A stretch of 64,000 bases of DNA from Gammaproteobacteria bacterium (GTDB lineage: Bacteria; Pseudomonadota; Gammaproteobacteria; HTCC5015). The position numbers were made by a program, and so were the translations under genes. This document shows, piece after piece, positions 49,275-58,680 of the stretch. The notes under the pieces are model-generated. The model did not search any database. It saw only the letters and a list, made by a program, of their open reading frames with translations, and was not told the DNA's origin. The first letter of the stretch is position 1. Each line of letters starts with the position of its first letter. Location of the stretch: positions 220,450-284,449 of the forward strand of contig JACDDA010000004.1 in the NCBI GenBank assembly GCA_013817245.1, in the 5' to 3' direction.

Positions 49275-50381
49275 CTACTTGTTAATTTCACTTTCTGGCT
49301 GGTCTTTATTGGCAGAAGAAATATTTTCAGGCATATGCATCGTTGTCGTAGAAAATGCAATTTCTGCTTTTCCTGCTTTTATAATATTCGCGACTTTTAA
49401 CAACACGTCTTGGCGCACGCGCCAAAAATCTTTCATTGCGATTGCAGGTGTAAAGCAATACACCACCACATCTAAAGACGAAGCGGAAAATTGTGTCAGA
49501 TTGACAGCTAAAGGTTGCTCTTGATCAATATCGGCATGCGCTTTCAACATAGCTTCAATTTTTTCTGCAATGACTTCTATCACTGCAATATCTTTATAAC
49601 GCAAACCCAATATTTGCTCTATGCGTCGATGACTCATGCGCGTAACATTTTCTACTGTAATGCTCGTAAACATAGCGTTCGGCACATACAACAAGCGCCG
49701 ATCTAAGGTTCTAATGCGCGTCACACGCCAGCCTATTTCTTCTACCGTGCCTTCGATTTCGCGCTCCGTAGAACGTATCCAATCTCCCACCGCAAAGGGT
49801 CGATCTAAATAAATCATGAAGCCGCCAAAAAAATTGGCTAATAAATCTTTTGCAGCAAAACCCAGTGCAATACCGCCTACACCACCAAACGCCAATACCC
49901 CCGCGATACTAAAACCAAGATTTTGTACTATCACCAAAACCCCGATAATAACGACCATCATGCGCGCTAATTTGCCTAGTGCTTGCATCGTCGTCAGATC
50001 CACGCTGACACTTTGTTGGATATAACCCTGTTCAACCTGCCGAATAAAACGTAACACAAACCAAATAAAACAAAAAATCACAACCGCTGTCCGTAATTGC
50101 CGCCAATGATCGCCAGCGTTATCCCACAGAGCCACATGTAAATTAGCGATAATCAATTGCGCAACAATCCAAATCGACAAAAACCAAATCAACACGCGCA
50201 ATGGCAAACGCAATGCCGTAATCAACGCATCATCCCAAATATTTACCGAGGTTAAGGCTTGACGCTGCAAACGATCCAGCAACAAACGTCCTGCAAAACT
50301 CACCACAAGAGTGACTAACAGAATCAGCACCACTTGCGTGATCCAATAATTTAAAATGGCGGTTTCCATAAAACGATGCAT
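49275..50381 (-). CDS. MscS-family mechanosensitive channel
   Basis: A 368-residue membrane protein. Four predicted helices (about residues 10-30, 58-78, 90-110 and 130-150) precede the pore-lining helix and MscS core, with GVLAFGGVGGIALGFAAKDLLANFFGG near 165 and YLDRPFAVGDWI. A cytoplasmic alpha/beta vestibule (TRIRTLDRRLLYVPNAMF) follows. Such channels release solutes on osmotic downshock. More helices than E. coli MscS, closer to YbdG/YnaI-type proteins. The C-terminal tail is acidic and polar. Confidence 0.9.
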   Translation of the reverse strand: MHRFMETAILNYWITQVVLILLVTLVVSFAGRLLLDRLQRQALTSVNIWDDALITALRLPLRVLIWFLSIWIVAQLIIANLHVALWDNAGDHWRQLRTAVVIFCFIWFVLRFIRQVEQGYIQQSVSVDLTTMQALGKLARMMVVIIGVLVIVQNLGFSIAGVLAFGGVGGIALGFAAKDLLANFFGGFMIYLDRPFAVGDWIRSTEREIEGTVEEIGWRVTRIRTLDRRLLYVPNAMFTSITVENVTRMSHRRIEQILGLRYKDIAVIEVIAEKIEAMLKAHADIDQEQPLAVNLTQFSASSLDVVVYCFTPAIAMKDFWRVRQDVLLKVANIIKAGKAEIAFSTTTMHMPENISSANKDQPESEINK

Positions 50382-50514
50382 ATTGCAACTCTCAGCGTGC
50401 GTTCAAAACATAGTGCGCAGTGTCGCGCAAGCTAAGCGTGATTTCAAGCAAACTGAAAAATGATCTTGTGCTTTTGGCTAGAACAAAAGCCAATTGATAA
50501 CGACCTAAGAATAG

Positions 50515-52704
50515 TTAGACCTTTTTGACTTCAGCAGTTATTGGCAATCGAATTATGAATTCTGTGCCTTTCCCTATCTCACTTTTAACGTTCAAATCAC
50601 CACCATGCCTATTAACAATACAATTGCGCGCCATTGACAAACCTTGACCCGTTCCTTTACCCACTACTTTAGTTGTAAAAAACGGATCAAATATTTTTTT
50701 CATAATCGCTTCAGGCATGCCAGGGCCATTATCCGCGATTCTAATCTCGATATCAGCACCTATCTTTTGCGTGCTAATAGTAATCTCCCCGGAAATATCT
50801 TTGCCTGACAAGGTATCGCCAATGGCATGCGCCGCGTTAACAATAATATTGAGCACAGTTTGATTAATTTCTCCGATATAACAAGAAACCATAGGCAAAT
50901 TTTCATCTAAATGGGTAACAATTTCGGCAACGTCTCGCCATTCACTTCTCGATACGGTAATAGTATTTTCTATCGATTTATTAATATCGGAAAGCTCTTT
51001 TTCTCCAGACCCTGGATGTGAGAATGCTTTCATGGCGCTCACTATTTTACTAATGCGCTGCACACCCTCTTTAGATTGAGCCAATGCCACCGGCAACTCT
51101 TCTTGCAAATAACCAAGATCTATTTCTTTTATAATATTATTGACGCTAGCCACCTCGTCAATAAACAGATCTTTACTTTGAATTATTTTTGTTAATTCTA
51201 TCGATGCCATAATAAGTTTGTCGTAATTATCAAAACTACTTTTTAGAAACTCTATGTTATCGCCCACAAACTGCGCGGGCGTGTTAATTTCATGCGCGAT
51301 CCCAGCCGCTAATTGCCCTATAGATTCTAATTTTTGTGATTGCTGCAACTCCTTAGCCATTTTTTCTTTTTCTTCGGCAAAAATTTTACCTTCGGTAATA
51401 TCAAACATCACCCCTCTCAATATCAAAGGCGTCTTATCTTTGGTGACTACGGTGACTCGATTACGAACCCATATTTCCTTGCCTGCGGCCGTTAACATTC
51501 TGCAAGCGTAATCATAATTACGCAATGCTTGCGTTTCTTCCGCATTTTTTGTAATCACAGTCACGTAATCATCTGGATGAATAAGACTTTTAAAGAATTT
51601 TTTGTCTTCTAGCCACCGTTCTCTAGGATAACCAAACATTTTTTCTGCTTGCCCGCTGACATAGGTAAAAATATTAGAATGCGGGTGCGCTTCCCATAGC
51701 AGTCCATCCACCGAGTTAATTAGCATTTGTATTTTTTTCTGCGACTCAGATAATTCCTGCGTACGTTCTTCAACCAAGTGGTTAATTTTTATTTCACGTC
51801 GTTTTAATGTAATTAAATAAATCGCCAACGCATAAGAAGAACCCGCGATTAGAAAAAACGACATGAACGATTCAGCCGTGCCTGCTTCGAAAAAATCCGA
51901 AGAATTAGGTGAATATAAAACAGATATCATATGGCCTTGAATATCAATACTACCTGGCAAAAAAACCGCATGGGGATTATCTTGAGAGATAGGATCAATT
52001 ATTTTTTTATTATTTTTTGCTGAAAAATAATGTAGCTGCTGATAATGACGTGGGCTTGGGCTGTCATACAACACCACATCCATCCAATCTGGCACCACCG
52101 ATTGCAATACTTCGTCGACGGTCGCACTGAAACCAAATTCCGCTACAAAATAATTATGGTTAGCACCGTACATTTCTGCATTTTCTGATGTCACTTTCAT
52201 AGGAGCAGCTAAATAGTAGGTTGATTTTTTTCTACTCTCCGTTGTTAATAAAGCGACGGCTGATGATACATCTTGAGAAAGCTTGGTCTGTAATTCAGCA
52301 TCTTTTACCAGACGTTTCTGAGTCGTGTCTTGGGTGTAATAGTAAGCATCACCCATATCAATGTAACCGGCTTCACTCTGCTGAAGATAAGCCACTTGTT
52401 TCAGATGCGCGTCAAATTGCAATATATCTTGCAGATAACTTTTAAATCTATCGGGTTCTGCCGTATCTGCATAGTGACTAACGTAATTAGCTAAACCGTT
52501 CACTTCTTTAACATTCATAGCAAAAGCATCTTGCATGCGCAGCGTATACGTTGAAATCATATTTTCCAGCTGAATAGTGGCGCGTTCCTGTTTAGCCTGA
52601 TTAACAAACGACTGGAATCTAATTCCGCCATAGGTGCCGCCCGCAATCACCGCCGCGATAATCAAAATATCTTTGGCTACTTTCCCATATTGCAATAGTG
52701 TCAT
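50515..52704 (-). CDS. CHASE-like/PAS membrane sensor histidine kinase
   Basis: A 729-residue kinase. A membrane helix near 13-28 and another near 280-300 enclose a periplasmic region that resembles a CHASE domain. Then come a short coiled coil, a PAS domain of the PAS_3 type ([27 protein letters not shown], about 333-440), the H box with His471 in [19 protein letters not shown], and the HATPase domain with N box NAAHAIGD and G motifs DNGPGMP and [11 protein letters not shown]. The dimerisation region is long, as in kinases of the HisKA_7TM/NtrB-like orphan group. No response regulator is adjacent. It is divergent from the cytochrome peroxidase operon and might control it. Confidence 0.9.
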   Translation of the reverse strand: MTLLQYGKVAKDILIIAAVIAGGTYGGIRFQSFVNQAKQERATIQLENMISTYTLRMQDAFAMNVKEVNGLANYVSHYADTAEPDRFKSYLQDILQFDAHLKQVAYLQQSEAGYIDMGDAYYYTQDTTQKRLVKDAELQTKLSQDVSSAVALLTTESRKKSTYYLAAPMKVTSENAEMYGANHNYFVAEFGFSATVDEVLQSVVPDWMDVVLYDSPSPRHYQQLHYFSAKNNKKIIDPISQDNPHAVFLPGSIDIQGHMISVLYSPNSSDFFEAGTAESFMSFFLIAGSSYALAIYLITLKRREIKINHLVEERTQELSESQKKIQMLINSVDGLLWEAHPHSNIFTYVSGQAEKMFGYPRERWLEDKKFFKSLIHPDDYVTVITKNAEETQALRNYDYACRMLTAAGKEIWVRNRVTVVTKDKTPLILRGVMFDITEGKIFAEEKEKMAKELQQSQKLESIGQLAAGIAHEINTPAQFVGDNIEFLKSSFDNYDKLIMASIELTKIIQSKDLFIDEVASVNNIIKEIDLGYLQEELPVALAQSKEGVQRISKIVSAMKAFSHPGSGEKELSDINKSIENTITVSRSEWRDVAEIVTHLDENLPMVSCYIGEINQTVLNIIVNAAHAIGDTLSGKDISGEITISTQKIGADIEIRIADNGPGMPEAIMKKIFDPFFTTKVVGKGTGQGLSMARNCIVNRHGGDLNVKSEIGKGTEFIIRLPITAEVKKV

Positions 52705-52832
52705 GAAGTCGATACCCGCCTTGTGTAAGCAATTAACGACTCGGCGGCCGGTATCTTGAATAGATTATCTAAAGTCTTGAGCGATTTTGCCGAAACCCTC
52801 TGTACAAACTGTCAACCACCTTGGATTTACAA

Positions 52833-53882
52833 ATGTTAGGGAAATACAAAATAGCATGGATGCTTTGCCTGACTGCCTTATCCATCAATACGGCACAGGC
52901 AGTGGACGTCGTGGAACCGTATACATTAGTCGCTGGGCACGAAAGTTTACGCGTCTGGTTGTTATCCGACCTGCCTATTCAACCAGAAGCTAACGCCTCC
53001 ACCGCTGCGCGGATTTCGTTAGGCAAACAACTATTTTTTGATCCGCGCCTAAGTGGTGATAAAAACATGGCGTGCGCCAGTTGTCACAATCCTTTATTGG
53101 GATGGGCCGATGGTTTAGCCACGGGTAAAGGTTTTCAAAGCCAAACCCTGCCGCGAGCAACGCCCACCATTATCAATACCTCTTACAATTTTTTACAAAT
53201 GTGGGATGGTCGCAAACCAGATTTAGAAGAACAAGCGCTAGGGCCTCTTACCTCTGCCAATGAAATGCGTGCAGATTTAGACACAATAGTGATTTGGCTT
53301 AAACAAAATAACGGCTACAAAAAAGCATTTGCTGAAGCGTATCCAGATGAAGCCATTTCAGCGATAACACTCGCCAAAGCAATAGCGACTTATGAGCGCA
53401 CTATCATCAGCAATAATTCTGCTTTTGATCGCTGGATAAAAGGTGACCCACAAGCAATGACAGCACAACAAATTAAAGGATTTAAATTATTTTTAGACCC
53501 CAATAAAGGTAATTGCGTAGTCTGTCACCAACCCGGTAATTTTGTAGATGATGGCTTTCATAATATCGGCCTTGAATCTAGCACCAACGGTGACCTCGGT
53601 CGCTTTGCGCAAAAAGCAGTTAAGAGCATGAGAGGTTCTTTCAAAACGCCGACCTTACGTGACATTGAATTAACAGCACCTTACTTTCATAACGGCTCTG
53701 CTAAAACACTACTCGATGTGATTAACCATTATGCCAAAGGCGGCATACATCACGATAATCTTTCGCCTAATATGAAAGCATTAACGCTCACTCAATCTGA
53801 AAAACAGTCGCTAGTCGAATTTATGAAAGCATTAACAACGCCGCATGAACCGTTGACCCTACCTACACTACCCTTAAATTGA
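52833..53882 (+). CDS. Dihaem cytochrome c peroxidase, MauG/CcpA family
   Basis: 349 residues from the ATG at 52833; a TTG at 52821 would add four. A signal peptide ends near NTAQA. Two haem c motifs are present: CASCH (about 81-85) and CVVCH (about 232-236), with the peroxidase-family segments GKQLFFDPRLSGD, WDGRKPDLEEQALGP and a late TPTLRDIELTAPYFHNGSAKTL containing the distal-haem ligand region. It should reduce peroxide in the periplasm using electrons from a small donor, plausibly the cupredoxin or cytochrome encoded next. First gene of a three-gene operon. Confidence 0.92.
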   Translation: MLGKYKIAWMLCLTALSINTAQAVDVVEPYTLVAGHESLRVWLLSDLPIQPEANASTAARISLGKQLFFDPRLSGDKNMACASCHNPLLGWADGLATGKGFQSQTLPRATPTIINTSYNFLQMWDGRKPDLEEQALGPLTSANEMRADLDTIVIWLKQNNGYKKAFAEAYPDEAISAITLAKAIATYERTIISNNSAFDRWIKGDPQAMTAQQIKGFKLFLDPNKGNCVVCHQPGNFVDDGFHNIGLESSTNGDLGRFAQKAVKSMRGSFKTPTLRDIELTAPYFHNGSAKTLLDVINHYAKGGIHHDNLSPNMKALTLTQSEKQSLVEFMKALTTPHEPLTLPTLPLN

Positions 53883-53910
53883 AACATTCAAATTTAAAAT
53901 CGAGAACATT

Positions 53911-54237
53911 ATGAATCGCAAATCTGTAATTAACATACTGTTAGCAAGCGCGCTCATTTTCCCCTGTCATTTGTTCGCCGCGGAATATGAAGTAGCACAA
54001 AAAAACAAAGAATTTAGTACGCAAACGCTGCAAATAAAAGCCGGCGATACCGTGAAATTTTCTAATGAAGACCCCTTCTTTCATAACATTTTTAGCTTAT
54101 CAGAAGACAAAACCTTTGATTTAGGTTCGTACCCAAAAGGTCAATCACGCGAGGTTATTTTCGATAAAGAAGGCATTATTGAAGTCGAGTGCGCCATTCA
54201 CCCTAGCATGCGCATGAAAATTGAGGTTAAAAAATAA
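53911..54237 (+). CDS. Exported cupredoxin (plastocyanin-like)
   Basis: A 108-residue protein with a signal peptide ending near LFAA. The type 1 copper ligands are visible: H58 in PFFHNIF, and C94, H97 and M102 in ECAIHPSMRM (C-x2-H-x4-M). The fold is the single-domain plastocyanin/methylamine-utilisation type. It should carry single electrons in the periplasm. It ends on the same base where the next gene begins (ATAATG), so the two are translationally coupled. Confidence 0.88.
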   Translation: MNRKSVINILLASALIFPCHLFAAEYEVAQKNKEFSTQTLQIKAGDTVKFSNEDPFFHNIFSLSEDKTFDLGSYPKGQSREVIFDKEGIIEVECAIHPSMRMKIEVKK

Positions 54238-54950
54238 TGAATAAAAAAATATTAGCTAAGAAAACGTTGAGCGCTATTTTATTAGTGATAGCTTGTAACT
54301 TAGCACAAGCGGCTGATAAAAATGAAAGAGCCTCAGTAACACCTACCACTGCAATAGGCGCAACCGTATTCCAAGAACGCTGCGTCTTATGCCACAGTAA
54401 CAACGGTATGGGCGAAGGACATATGACCTTGCTGATTAAAGATTACCCTTCTACTAATTTGCTCACTGCTAAATACGGCAAAAAAGAATCCGATATTCGC
54501 AAGAGCATTCTTTATGGTGGAGCTAAAGGTGAGATGAATTCCTTATCTCCACCCTGGTCAGATGAGCTTTCGTGGATAGAAATTGAATCTGTTGTGTTAT
54601 TTGTGAAACTGCTGCATACCAATCACGAACAAGCAATGGCACTCTTGCAAGATCATCATTCCAATCAACCCGTCAGCAAAAAACAAGGACGCATTATTTT
54701 TGCTGCGCGTTGCTCAATTTGTCATGGCCAATACGGCGAAGGTGACGGCAAAATGCGACGCATCATTAAAAGTCCGCCGCCTTATAATCTTACTCAAAGC
54801 GGGTTACCGGACAAAAACTTAAAAGATATTATTACCAATGGCGGAGAAGCAGTAGGCCGCTCACCCCAAATGCCACCGTGGGGAAAAGAATTAACAGAAT
54901 CAGAAATTCTATCGGTGATTGCTCATATCAAAACATTGCGCGAGCATTAA
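54237..54950 (+). CDS. Exported dihaem cytochrome c
   Basis: A 237-residue protein with a signal peptide ending near NLAQA and two class I cytochrome c domains, each about 90 residues. The haem motifs are CVLCH (near residue 49) and CSICH (near 158), each followed by GMGEGHM or GEGDGKM, and by late Met axial-ligand candidates in GEMNSL and PQMPPWG. The two halves are clearly related. It should move electrons between the membrane chain and the peroxidase of this operon. Confidence 0.9.
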   Translation: MNKKILAKKTLSAILLVIACNLAQAADKNERASVTPTTAIGATVFQERCVLCHSNNGMGEGHMTLLIKDYPSTNLLTAKYGKKESDIRKSILYGGAKGEMNSLSPPWSDELSWIEIESVVLFVKLLHTNHEQAMALLQDHHSNQPVSKKQGRIIFAARCSICHGQYGEGDGKMRRIIKSPPPYNLTQSGLPDKNLKDIITNGGEAVGRSPQMPPWGKELTESEILSVIAHIKTLREH

Positions 54951-55292
54951 AAAAGCCATAAATGTTTTCAGGGTGCTTCATAATTTCTTGAAGCATCCTA
55001 GACATCGGCGCAATGCGCGCACTCACAACAAAACATATCCGCAAGATAGAAATGTCTACTCACATGCCGGATATTATTTTTCGAAAAAGAAACTTAAAAA
55101 TTTAAAGGAGATAAAATCCCTACAGAACACAGCGAAAACTCCTCTCTTCTTATTGAATCACCACAGCCACCCAAGCGTCTTCTAAACCGCTCCAAAATCC
55201 ATTTAAAACCCCTTTAAAATCTATAAACTTTTAATGTTTATATCGCAATTTATGACGAATTAGACTATATTTTAAACATTAATTCGCCAAGT
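54951..55292. other. Intergenic region between the cytochrome operon and hipBA
   Basis: A hairpin (54970-54980 with 54989-54999, with G-U pairs) follows the cytochrome gene and may end its transcript, although no T tract follows. Downstream the region becomes AT-rich and contains the hipB promoter/operator. The open frame at 54919-55185 shows no coding features. Confidence 0.5.
55222..55271 (+). promoter_or_regulatory. Candidate operator and -10 element of hipBA
   Basis: TATAAAC-N7-GTTTATA (55222-55242) is a perfect 7-bp dyad, similar in layout to HipB operators, which are short dyads with a central spacer. TATATT at 55266-55271 is a plausible -10. ATGACGA is repeated at 55252 and 55293. Autorepression by HipB is expected from the family. 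Confidence 0.4.
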
Positions 55293-55679
55293 ATGACGAT
55301 ATATCTCATGAACATTGAAAACACGTTAAATGACCCATCCATCCTGCTGGAAATAGGCCAACGCCTAGCTCAACAACGCTTAAGCATGGGGCTCACTCAA
55401 GCAGAGTTGGCTGAACAAGCCGGCATCGCCAAGCGCACACTGGAGCGCATCGAAGCCGGTGAATCTGCGCAAATGCTCACGCTCATTCGCCTATTTCGCG
55501 TCTTAGGTTTATTACCCGCTTTAAATAGCATGCTGCCCGCGCATGAAACGCGACCGATGGAATTATTAGCCGCTTCGCGCCAAGCGGAAACAGGCAAAGC
55601 CACTGCTAAACGTGCGCACAAAAAAGTTAATCAAGCCAAATCCGAATGGCACTGGAATGACCAGGATGATGCCTCATGA
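55293..55679 (+). CDS. hipB: HipB-type XRE antitoxin
   Basis: A 128-residue protein with an XRE helix-turn-helix (GQRLAQQRLSMGLTQAELAEQAGIAKRTLERIEAGE) at residues 26-62, and a basic C-terminal tail. HipB binds its own promoter and neutralises the HipA kinase. An ATG at 55308 is an alternative start. The stop overlaps the hipA start by 4 nt. It is longer than E. coli HipB (88 residues), the extra being the Ala/Lys-rich tail. Confidence 0.88.
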   Translation: MTIYLMNIENTLNDPSILLEIGQRLAQQRLSMGLTQAELAEQAGIAKRTLERIEAGESAQMLTLIRLFRVLGLLPALNSMLPAHETRPMELLAASRQAETGKATAKRAHKKVNQAKSEWHWNDQDDAS

Positions 55680-56983
55680 ACACCGTCGCTGAAGTAAAAC
55701 TATGGGGACGCACCATCGGCGCGATTGCGCTGAACGATGACTCAGACATTGCGAGTTTTGAATACGATCGCGCATTTGCACAAAGTGATATTCAAATTGC
55801 GCCACTGACAATGCCATTATCCAATCGCGTGTATCGTTTTCCTGAATTAGCGCGCAATACTTTTTATGGACTGCCAGGTTTATTAGCCGACTCACTGCCC
55901 GACAAATTTGGTAATGCATTAATTAATGCGTGGCTCGCAACCCAAGGTCGACGCGCAGACAGTTTTAATGCAATTGAACGTTTGTGTTACACCGGCGATC
56001 GCGGCATGGGCGCATTGGAATATGCACCGGCAACAGGCCCCACTGCCAATAGCGTACAGCAATTGCAAGTTGATCAACTCGTGCAACTGGCATCCGACAT
56101 ACTTTCGCAACGTGATACTTTGCATGCTGAATTAAATGAACAACATAGCAGCGCCGCGTTAAAACATATTTTTCAAGTCGGCACTTCCGCAGGCGGTGCA
56201 CGCGCTAAAGCCGTGATTGCATGGAACCCTGCTACTAACGAAGTGCGCTCCGGACAAATTGAGGCTGGCAATGGTTTTCAACACTGGCTATTAAAATTTG
56301 ATGGCGTCAGCAACAACAAAGACAAAGAACTCGAAGATCCAAAAGGCTATGGCTTGATTGAATACGCCTACTATAAAATGGCGTTAGATGCCGGCATCAC
56401 CATGAACGAATGTCGTTTATTAACCGAACATAACCGTCATCACTTCATGACCAAACGTTTTGATCGTTTAGACAACGGCGCAAAACTGCATATGCAATCA
56501 TTGTGCGCGCTAGCGCATTACGATTTTAATATGGCAGGCGCATACTCTTACGAACAAGCTTTTATGGTCATGCGCCAACTGCGCTTACCCATGCAAGACA
56601 TCGAACAATTATTTCGCCGCATGACATTTAACATCATAGCCCGCAACCAAGACGATCACGTTAAAAACATCGCCTTCTTAATGGACAAACAAGGCACTTG
56701 GCGATTATCCCCCGCTTTTGATATCACCTACGCCTACCAACCCAACGGCTTATGGACATCACAACATCAAATGATGCTCAATGGTAAACGCGATGGTTTT
56801 ACGTTTGAAGATTTTAAAAGCTGCGCAAAAACAGTAGGCCTAAAAAAAGGTCGTGCGGAAAGTATTATCAAAGAAGTTATTGAAGTTGTTAAACACTGGA
56901 CAGATTATGCAGATGAGGTAGGAGTTAATAAACAACAGCGGGATATAATCAATAGCACATTGCGCTTATCATTAGAAAATTGA
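55676..56983 (+). CDS. hipA: HipA-type serine/threonine kinase toxin
   Basis: A 435-residue HipA. The Couple_hipA domain covers about residues 1-110 (PLTMPLSNRVYRFPELARNTFYGLPGLLADSLPDKFGN). The kinase core has VGTSAGGARAKAVIAW, the ATP-binding HWLLKFDG, the catalytic loop IARNQDDHVKNIAFL, and the metal-binding LSPAFDITYAY. In E. coli HipA phosphorylates glutamyl-tRNA synthetase and halts growth. All catalytic residues appear present, so the toxin is probably functional. The last 100 codons are repeated, in a damaged form, 2 kb downstream. Confidence 0.93.
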   Translation: MNTVAEVKLWGRTIGAIALNDDSDIASFEYDRAFAQSDIQIAPLTMPLSNRVYRFPELARNTFYGLPGLLADSLPDKFGNALINAWLATQGRRADSFNAIERLCYTGDRGMGALEYAPATGPTANSVQQLQVDQLVQLASDILSQRDTLHAELNEQHSSAALKHIFQVGTSAGGARAKAVIAWNPATNEVRSGQIEAGNGFQHWLLKFDGVSNNKDKELEDPKGYGLIEYAYYKMALDAGITMNECRLLTEHNRHHFMTKRFDRLDNGAKLHMQSLCALAHYDFNMAGAYSYEQAFMVMRQLRLPMQDIEQLFRRMTFNIIARNQDDHVKNIAFLMDKQGTWRLSPAFDITYAYQPNGLWTSQHQMMLNGKRDGFTFEDFKSCAKTVGLKKGRAESIIKEVIEVVKHWTDYADEVGVNKQQRDIINSTLRLSLEN

Positions 56984-56992
56984 TTTTGGAAA

Positions 56993-57033
56993 TGCTCGTT
57001 AAAGCGGGGTAAGCTCAGTCTGACCCCTTGATT
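56993..57033. repeat. 41-bp direct repeat, copy A
   Basis: Starts TGCTCGTTAAAGCGGGGTAA and ends CCCCTTGATT; it lies 10 bp after the hipA stop. Same orientation as copies B and C. It contains GGGGT...ACCCC-type short inverted sequence and directly follows the broken 3' end of the transposase gene. Confidence 0.8.
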
Positions 57034-57274
57034 CACGACTATACGAATAACCGTGCTGACGCAATTCAGCATGAATGCGCGGATAACCATAAGTTTCGTG
57101 GCTCGCATGATGAATCGTCTCAATCTTTTCTAAGAGATTACGCGTTTCTTGACTGCGAGGACTTTCTAATCGGTGCAACCATTCGTAATAGCCGCTATTA
57201 GAAACATCCAAGGTACGACACAATAAACGCACAGGGTAAGCGTGATGGTGTTGTTTGATAAATGCGTACTTCAC
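56999..57274 (-). pseudogene. Truncated IS3-family transposase OrfB
   Basis: About 80 codons of the N-terminal helix-turn-helix part of an IS3-type OrfB remain (YPVRLLCRTLDVSNSGYYEWLHR, ETYGYPRIHAELRQHGYSYSR). The frame then runs into repeat copy A and stops. The whole DDE catalytic domain is missing, so the element cannot move by itself. The start overlaps the end of OrfA by 4 nt, as in functional IS3 elements using -1 frameshifting. Confidence 0.85.
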
Positions 57275-57582
57275 TTGTGTTCCTTGGCAAAGTAAATGGC
57301 GGCTTTTTTTAAAATTTCATTTTCTTGTTTTAAGCGTTCATTTTCTCGCTTAAGTAACGTGAGCTCTGCTGCGTCAGGCGCTTGTTTGCCTTTGCCAGGA
57401 AAGGCATGGACTGTTTTGTCAGTGAGTTCTTTTTTCCATTTGTAAATCTGATTCACGCGAATATCTAATTCCCGCGCTATTTGCGTGACAGCTTTATCCG
57501 ATGATTCGGCTAAACGCACCGCTTCCGCTTTGAATTCGGCACTGAATTGACGGTATTTTTTCGGCATTGCAACACTCCTCAA
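57271..57582 (-). CDS. IS3-family transposase OrfA
   Basis: A 103-residue OrfA with a helix-turn-helix (KKYRQFSAEFKAEAVRLAE, VTQIARELDIRVNQIYKWKKEL) and a C-terminal leucine-zipper-like helix (ELTLLKRENERLKQENEILKKA). In IS3 elements it binds the terminal repeats and regulates transposition. Complete, but its OrfB partner is broken. Confidence 0.9.
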   Translation of the reverse strand: MRSVAMPKKYRQFSAEFKAEAVRLAESSDKAVTQIARELDIRVNQIYKWKKELTDKTVHAFPGKGKQAPDAAELTLLKRENERLKQENEILKKAAIYFAKEHK

Positions 57583-57608
57583 GTGGGTTAATATAACCTC
57601 TTTCGAAG

Positions 57609-57649
57609 TGCTCGTTAAAGCGGGGTAAGTTCATTTCGACCCCTTGATT
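57609..57649. repeat. 41-bp direct repeat, copy B
   Basis: Matches copy A except for a few bases (TTCATTTC where A has CTCAGTCTG). Lies upstream of OrfA and probably represents the outer end of the IS. Both B and C are preceded by CTTTCGAAG. Confidence 0.8.
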
Positions 57650-57690
57650 TTCGTCAAAGCAAAACAAGTTCTATATAAACGCTTTCGAAG

Positions 57691-57731
57691 TGCTCGTTAA
57701 AGCGGGGTAAGTTCACTCTGCCCCCTTGGTT
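57691..57731. repeat. 41-bp direct repeat, copy C
   Basis: Third copy in the same orientation, 82 bp after copy B. A degenerate fourth piece follows at 57737-57770 (ACGGGGAAAGTTCAGTCTGC and CCCCTTGATT) lacking the first part. Confidence 0.75.
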
Positions 57732-57774
57732 CCAAAACGGGGAAAGTTCAGTCTGCCCACCCCCTTGATTCTCA

Positions 57775-58425
57775 TTATTTTCTTTTTTTCTCGAAACGAA
57801 TTGCTTGCTTATATTGATTAATAAATTCAGATGAATCTGGATATTGATCCATACGCTTGTACTTATAATAAGCACATAAGGTTATCGCCGATAAGATATT
57901 TTTATTTTTTTCCTCACTTATTACTGAGTCTTCATGCGCACTATAAAAATTATCAAAAAACTTATATAACCTAGAATCGTCTATTGACAACCAATAATGA
58001 GCCAAAAAAAATGTCAGGTACACATGCACAAACTCTAATTTCTCCTCCTTAATACTACACTCACTCCCTTCAGAAATATTGCCTAATATCTCAGAGACAT
58101 ACTCCTGAGGGAGCATTGCATCTAACTCATGCCACGCATCAGAAAAATCATAAGGAACATAAATTTTATCATTTTTAATTGTTGGTGAAACAGTTAAAAA
58201 ATATTTCTCTTTATTCCACTGCGGATTATTTTTACTTATGTGTATTGTTCCAGCCCATCCTGGCGACAATGCGACATCATGAAAATTATATTTTTTATAG
58301 TCGTCCCCTAGTGCTGCACATGAAAATATCAACAACCCGTTTAAAAATAATGTTTTTTTGTTAATTATTATGGGAAACAATTTGTACACAACGATCTCCC
58401 AGGGTGATTTGAATAACCGCTCCAA
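57775..58425 (-). CDS. AT-rich hypothetical protein, probably exported
   Basis: A protein of up to 216 residues that I do not recognise. A hydrophobic segment (NGLLIFSCAALG, about residues 29-40) looks like a signal or lipoprotein sequence, and a TTG at 58380 would place it at a normal distance from the N-terminus. The rest is rich in Lys, Tyr and acidic residues and has a DAWHELDAMLPQEYVSEI helix. Base composition is clearly more AT-rich than the neighbours, and it sits among IS debris, so horizontal acquisition is likely. Confidence 0.6.
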   Translation of the reverse strand: MERLFKSPWEIVVYKLFPIIINKKTLFLNGLLIFSCAALGDDYKKYNFHDVALSPGWAGTIHISKNNPQWNKEKYFLTVSPTIKNDKIYVPYDFSDAWHELDAMLPQEYVSEILGNISEGSECSIKEEKLEFVHVYLTFFLAHYWLSIDDSRLYKFFDNFYSAHEDSVISEEKNKNILSAITLCAYYKYKRMDQYPDSSEFINQYKQAIRFEKKRK

Positions 58426-58480
58426 CTAGATTCCAGCCTCATAGAGGCAGGCTCATAAATTTTTATTTGAATTTTAGGGG

Positions 58481-58582
58481 TCAGAGCCCATAAAAATAAT
58501 AAACACTGATACGAGTGCCTTTAATGCAGGGCTTGCCGTTACGCTTACCGGGTACGATTTCGATGTGTTCTTGGTAATTCAT
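58481..58582 (-). pseudogene. N-terminal fragment of a DUF433 antitoxin-like gene
   Basis: A 33-codon frame whose first 27 residues match the DUF433 pattern (YQEHIEIVPGKRNGKPCIKG then TRISVY) found in VapB-like antitoxins. After that the frame is lost in a GGGGTCAGAGCCC-type sequence, related to the repeat that borders the IS remnant. Full DUF433 proteins are about 75 residues, so more than half is missing. Confidence 0.65.
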
Positions 58583-58680
58583 TATATTTCCTTAAGTAAG
58601 ATTAAGGTCATTTGAGCATAGCAGATCTTATACGATTTCGTCTCAACCATAAACGCATGAACTGACAAAATATACCTAAG

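Larger units (their letters stand above)
56993..57649 (-). mobile_element. Remnant of an IS3-family element
   Basis: Contains complete OrfA and truncated OrfB between direct-repeat copies A and B. The ends are in the same orientation, not inverted, so this is not an intact insertion sequence: copy B probably is the left end of the element and copy A a left end from another copy brought in by deletion or nested insertion. Confidence 0.7.

Noticed and set aside
54919..55185. 88-codon open frame after the cytochrome gene
   Set aside because: Lys/His-rich sequence without coding character, overlapping the cytochrome gene end and a hairpin.
57654..57875. 73-codon frame across the direct repeats
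   Set aside because: It is made of repeat sequence read in one frame and overlaps the AT-rich gene; not a real product.
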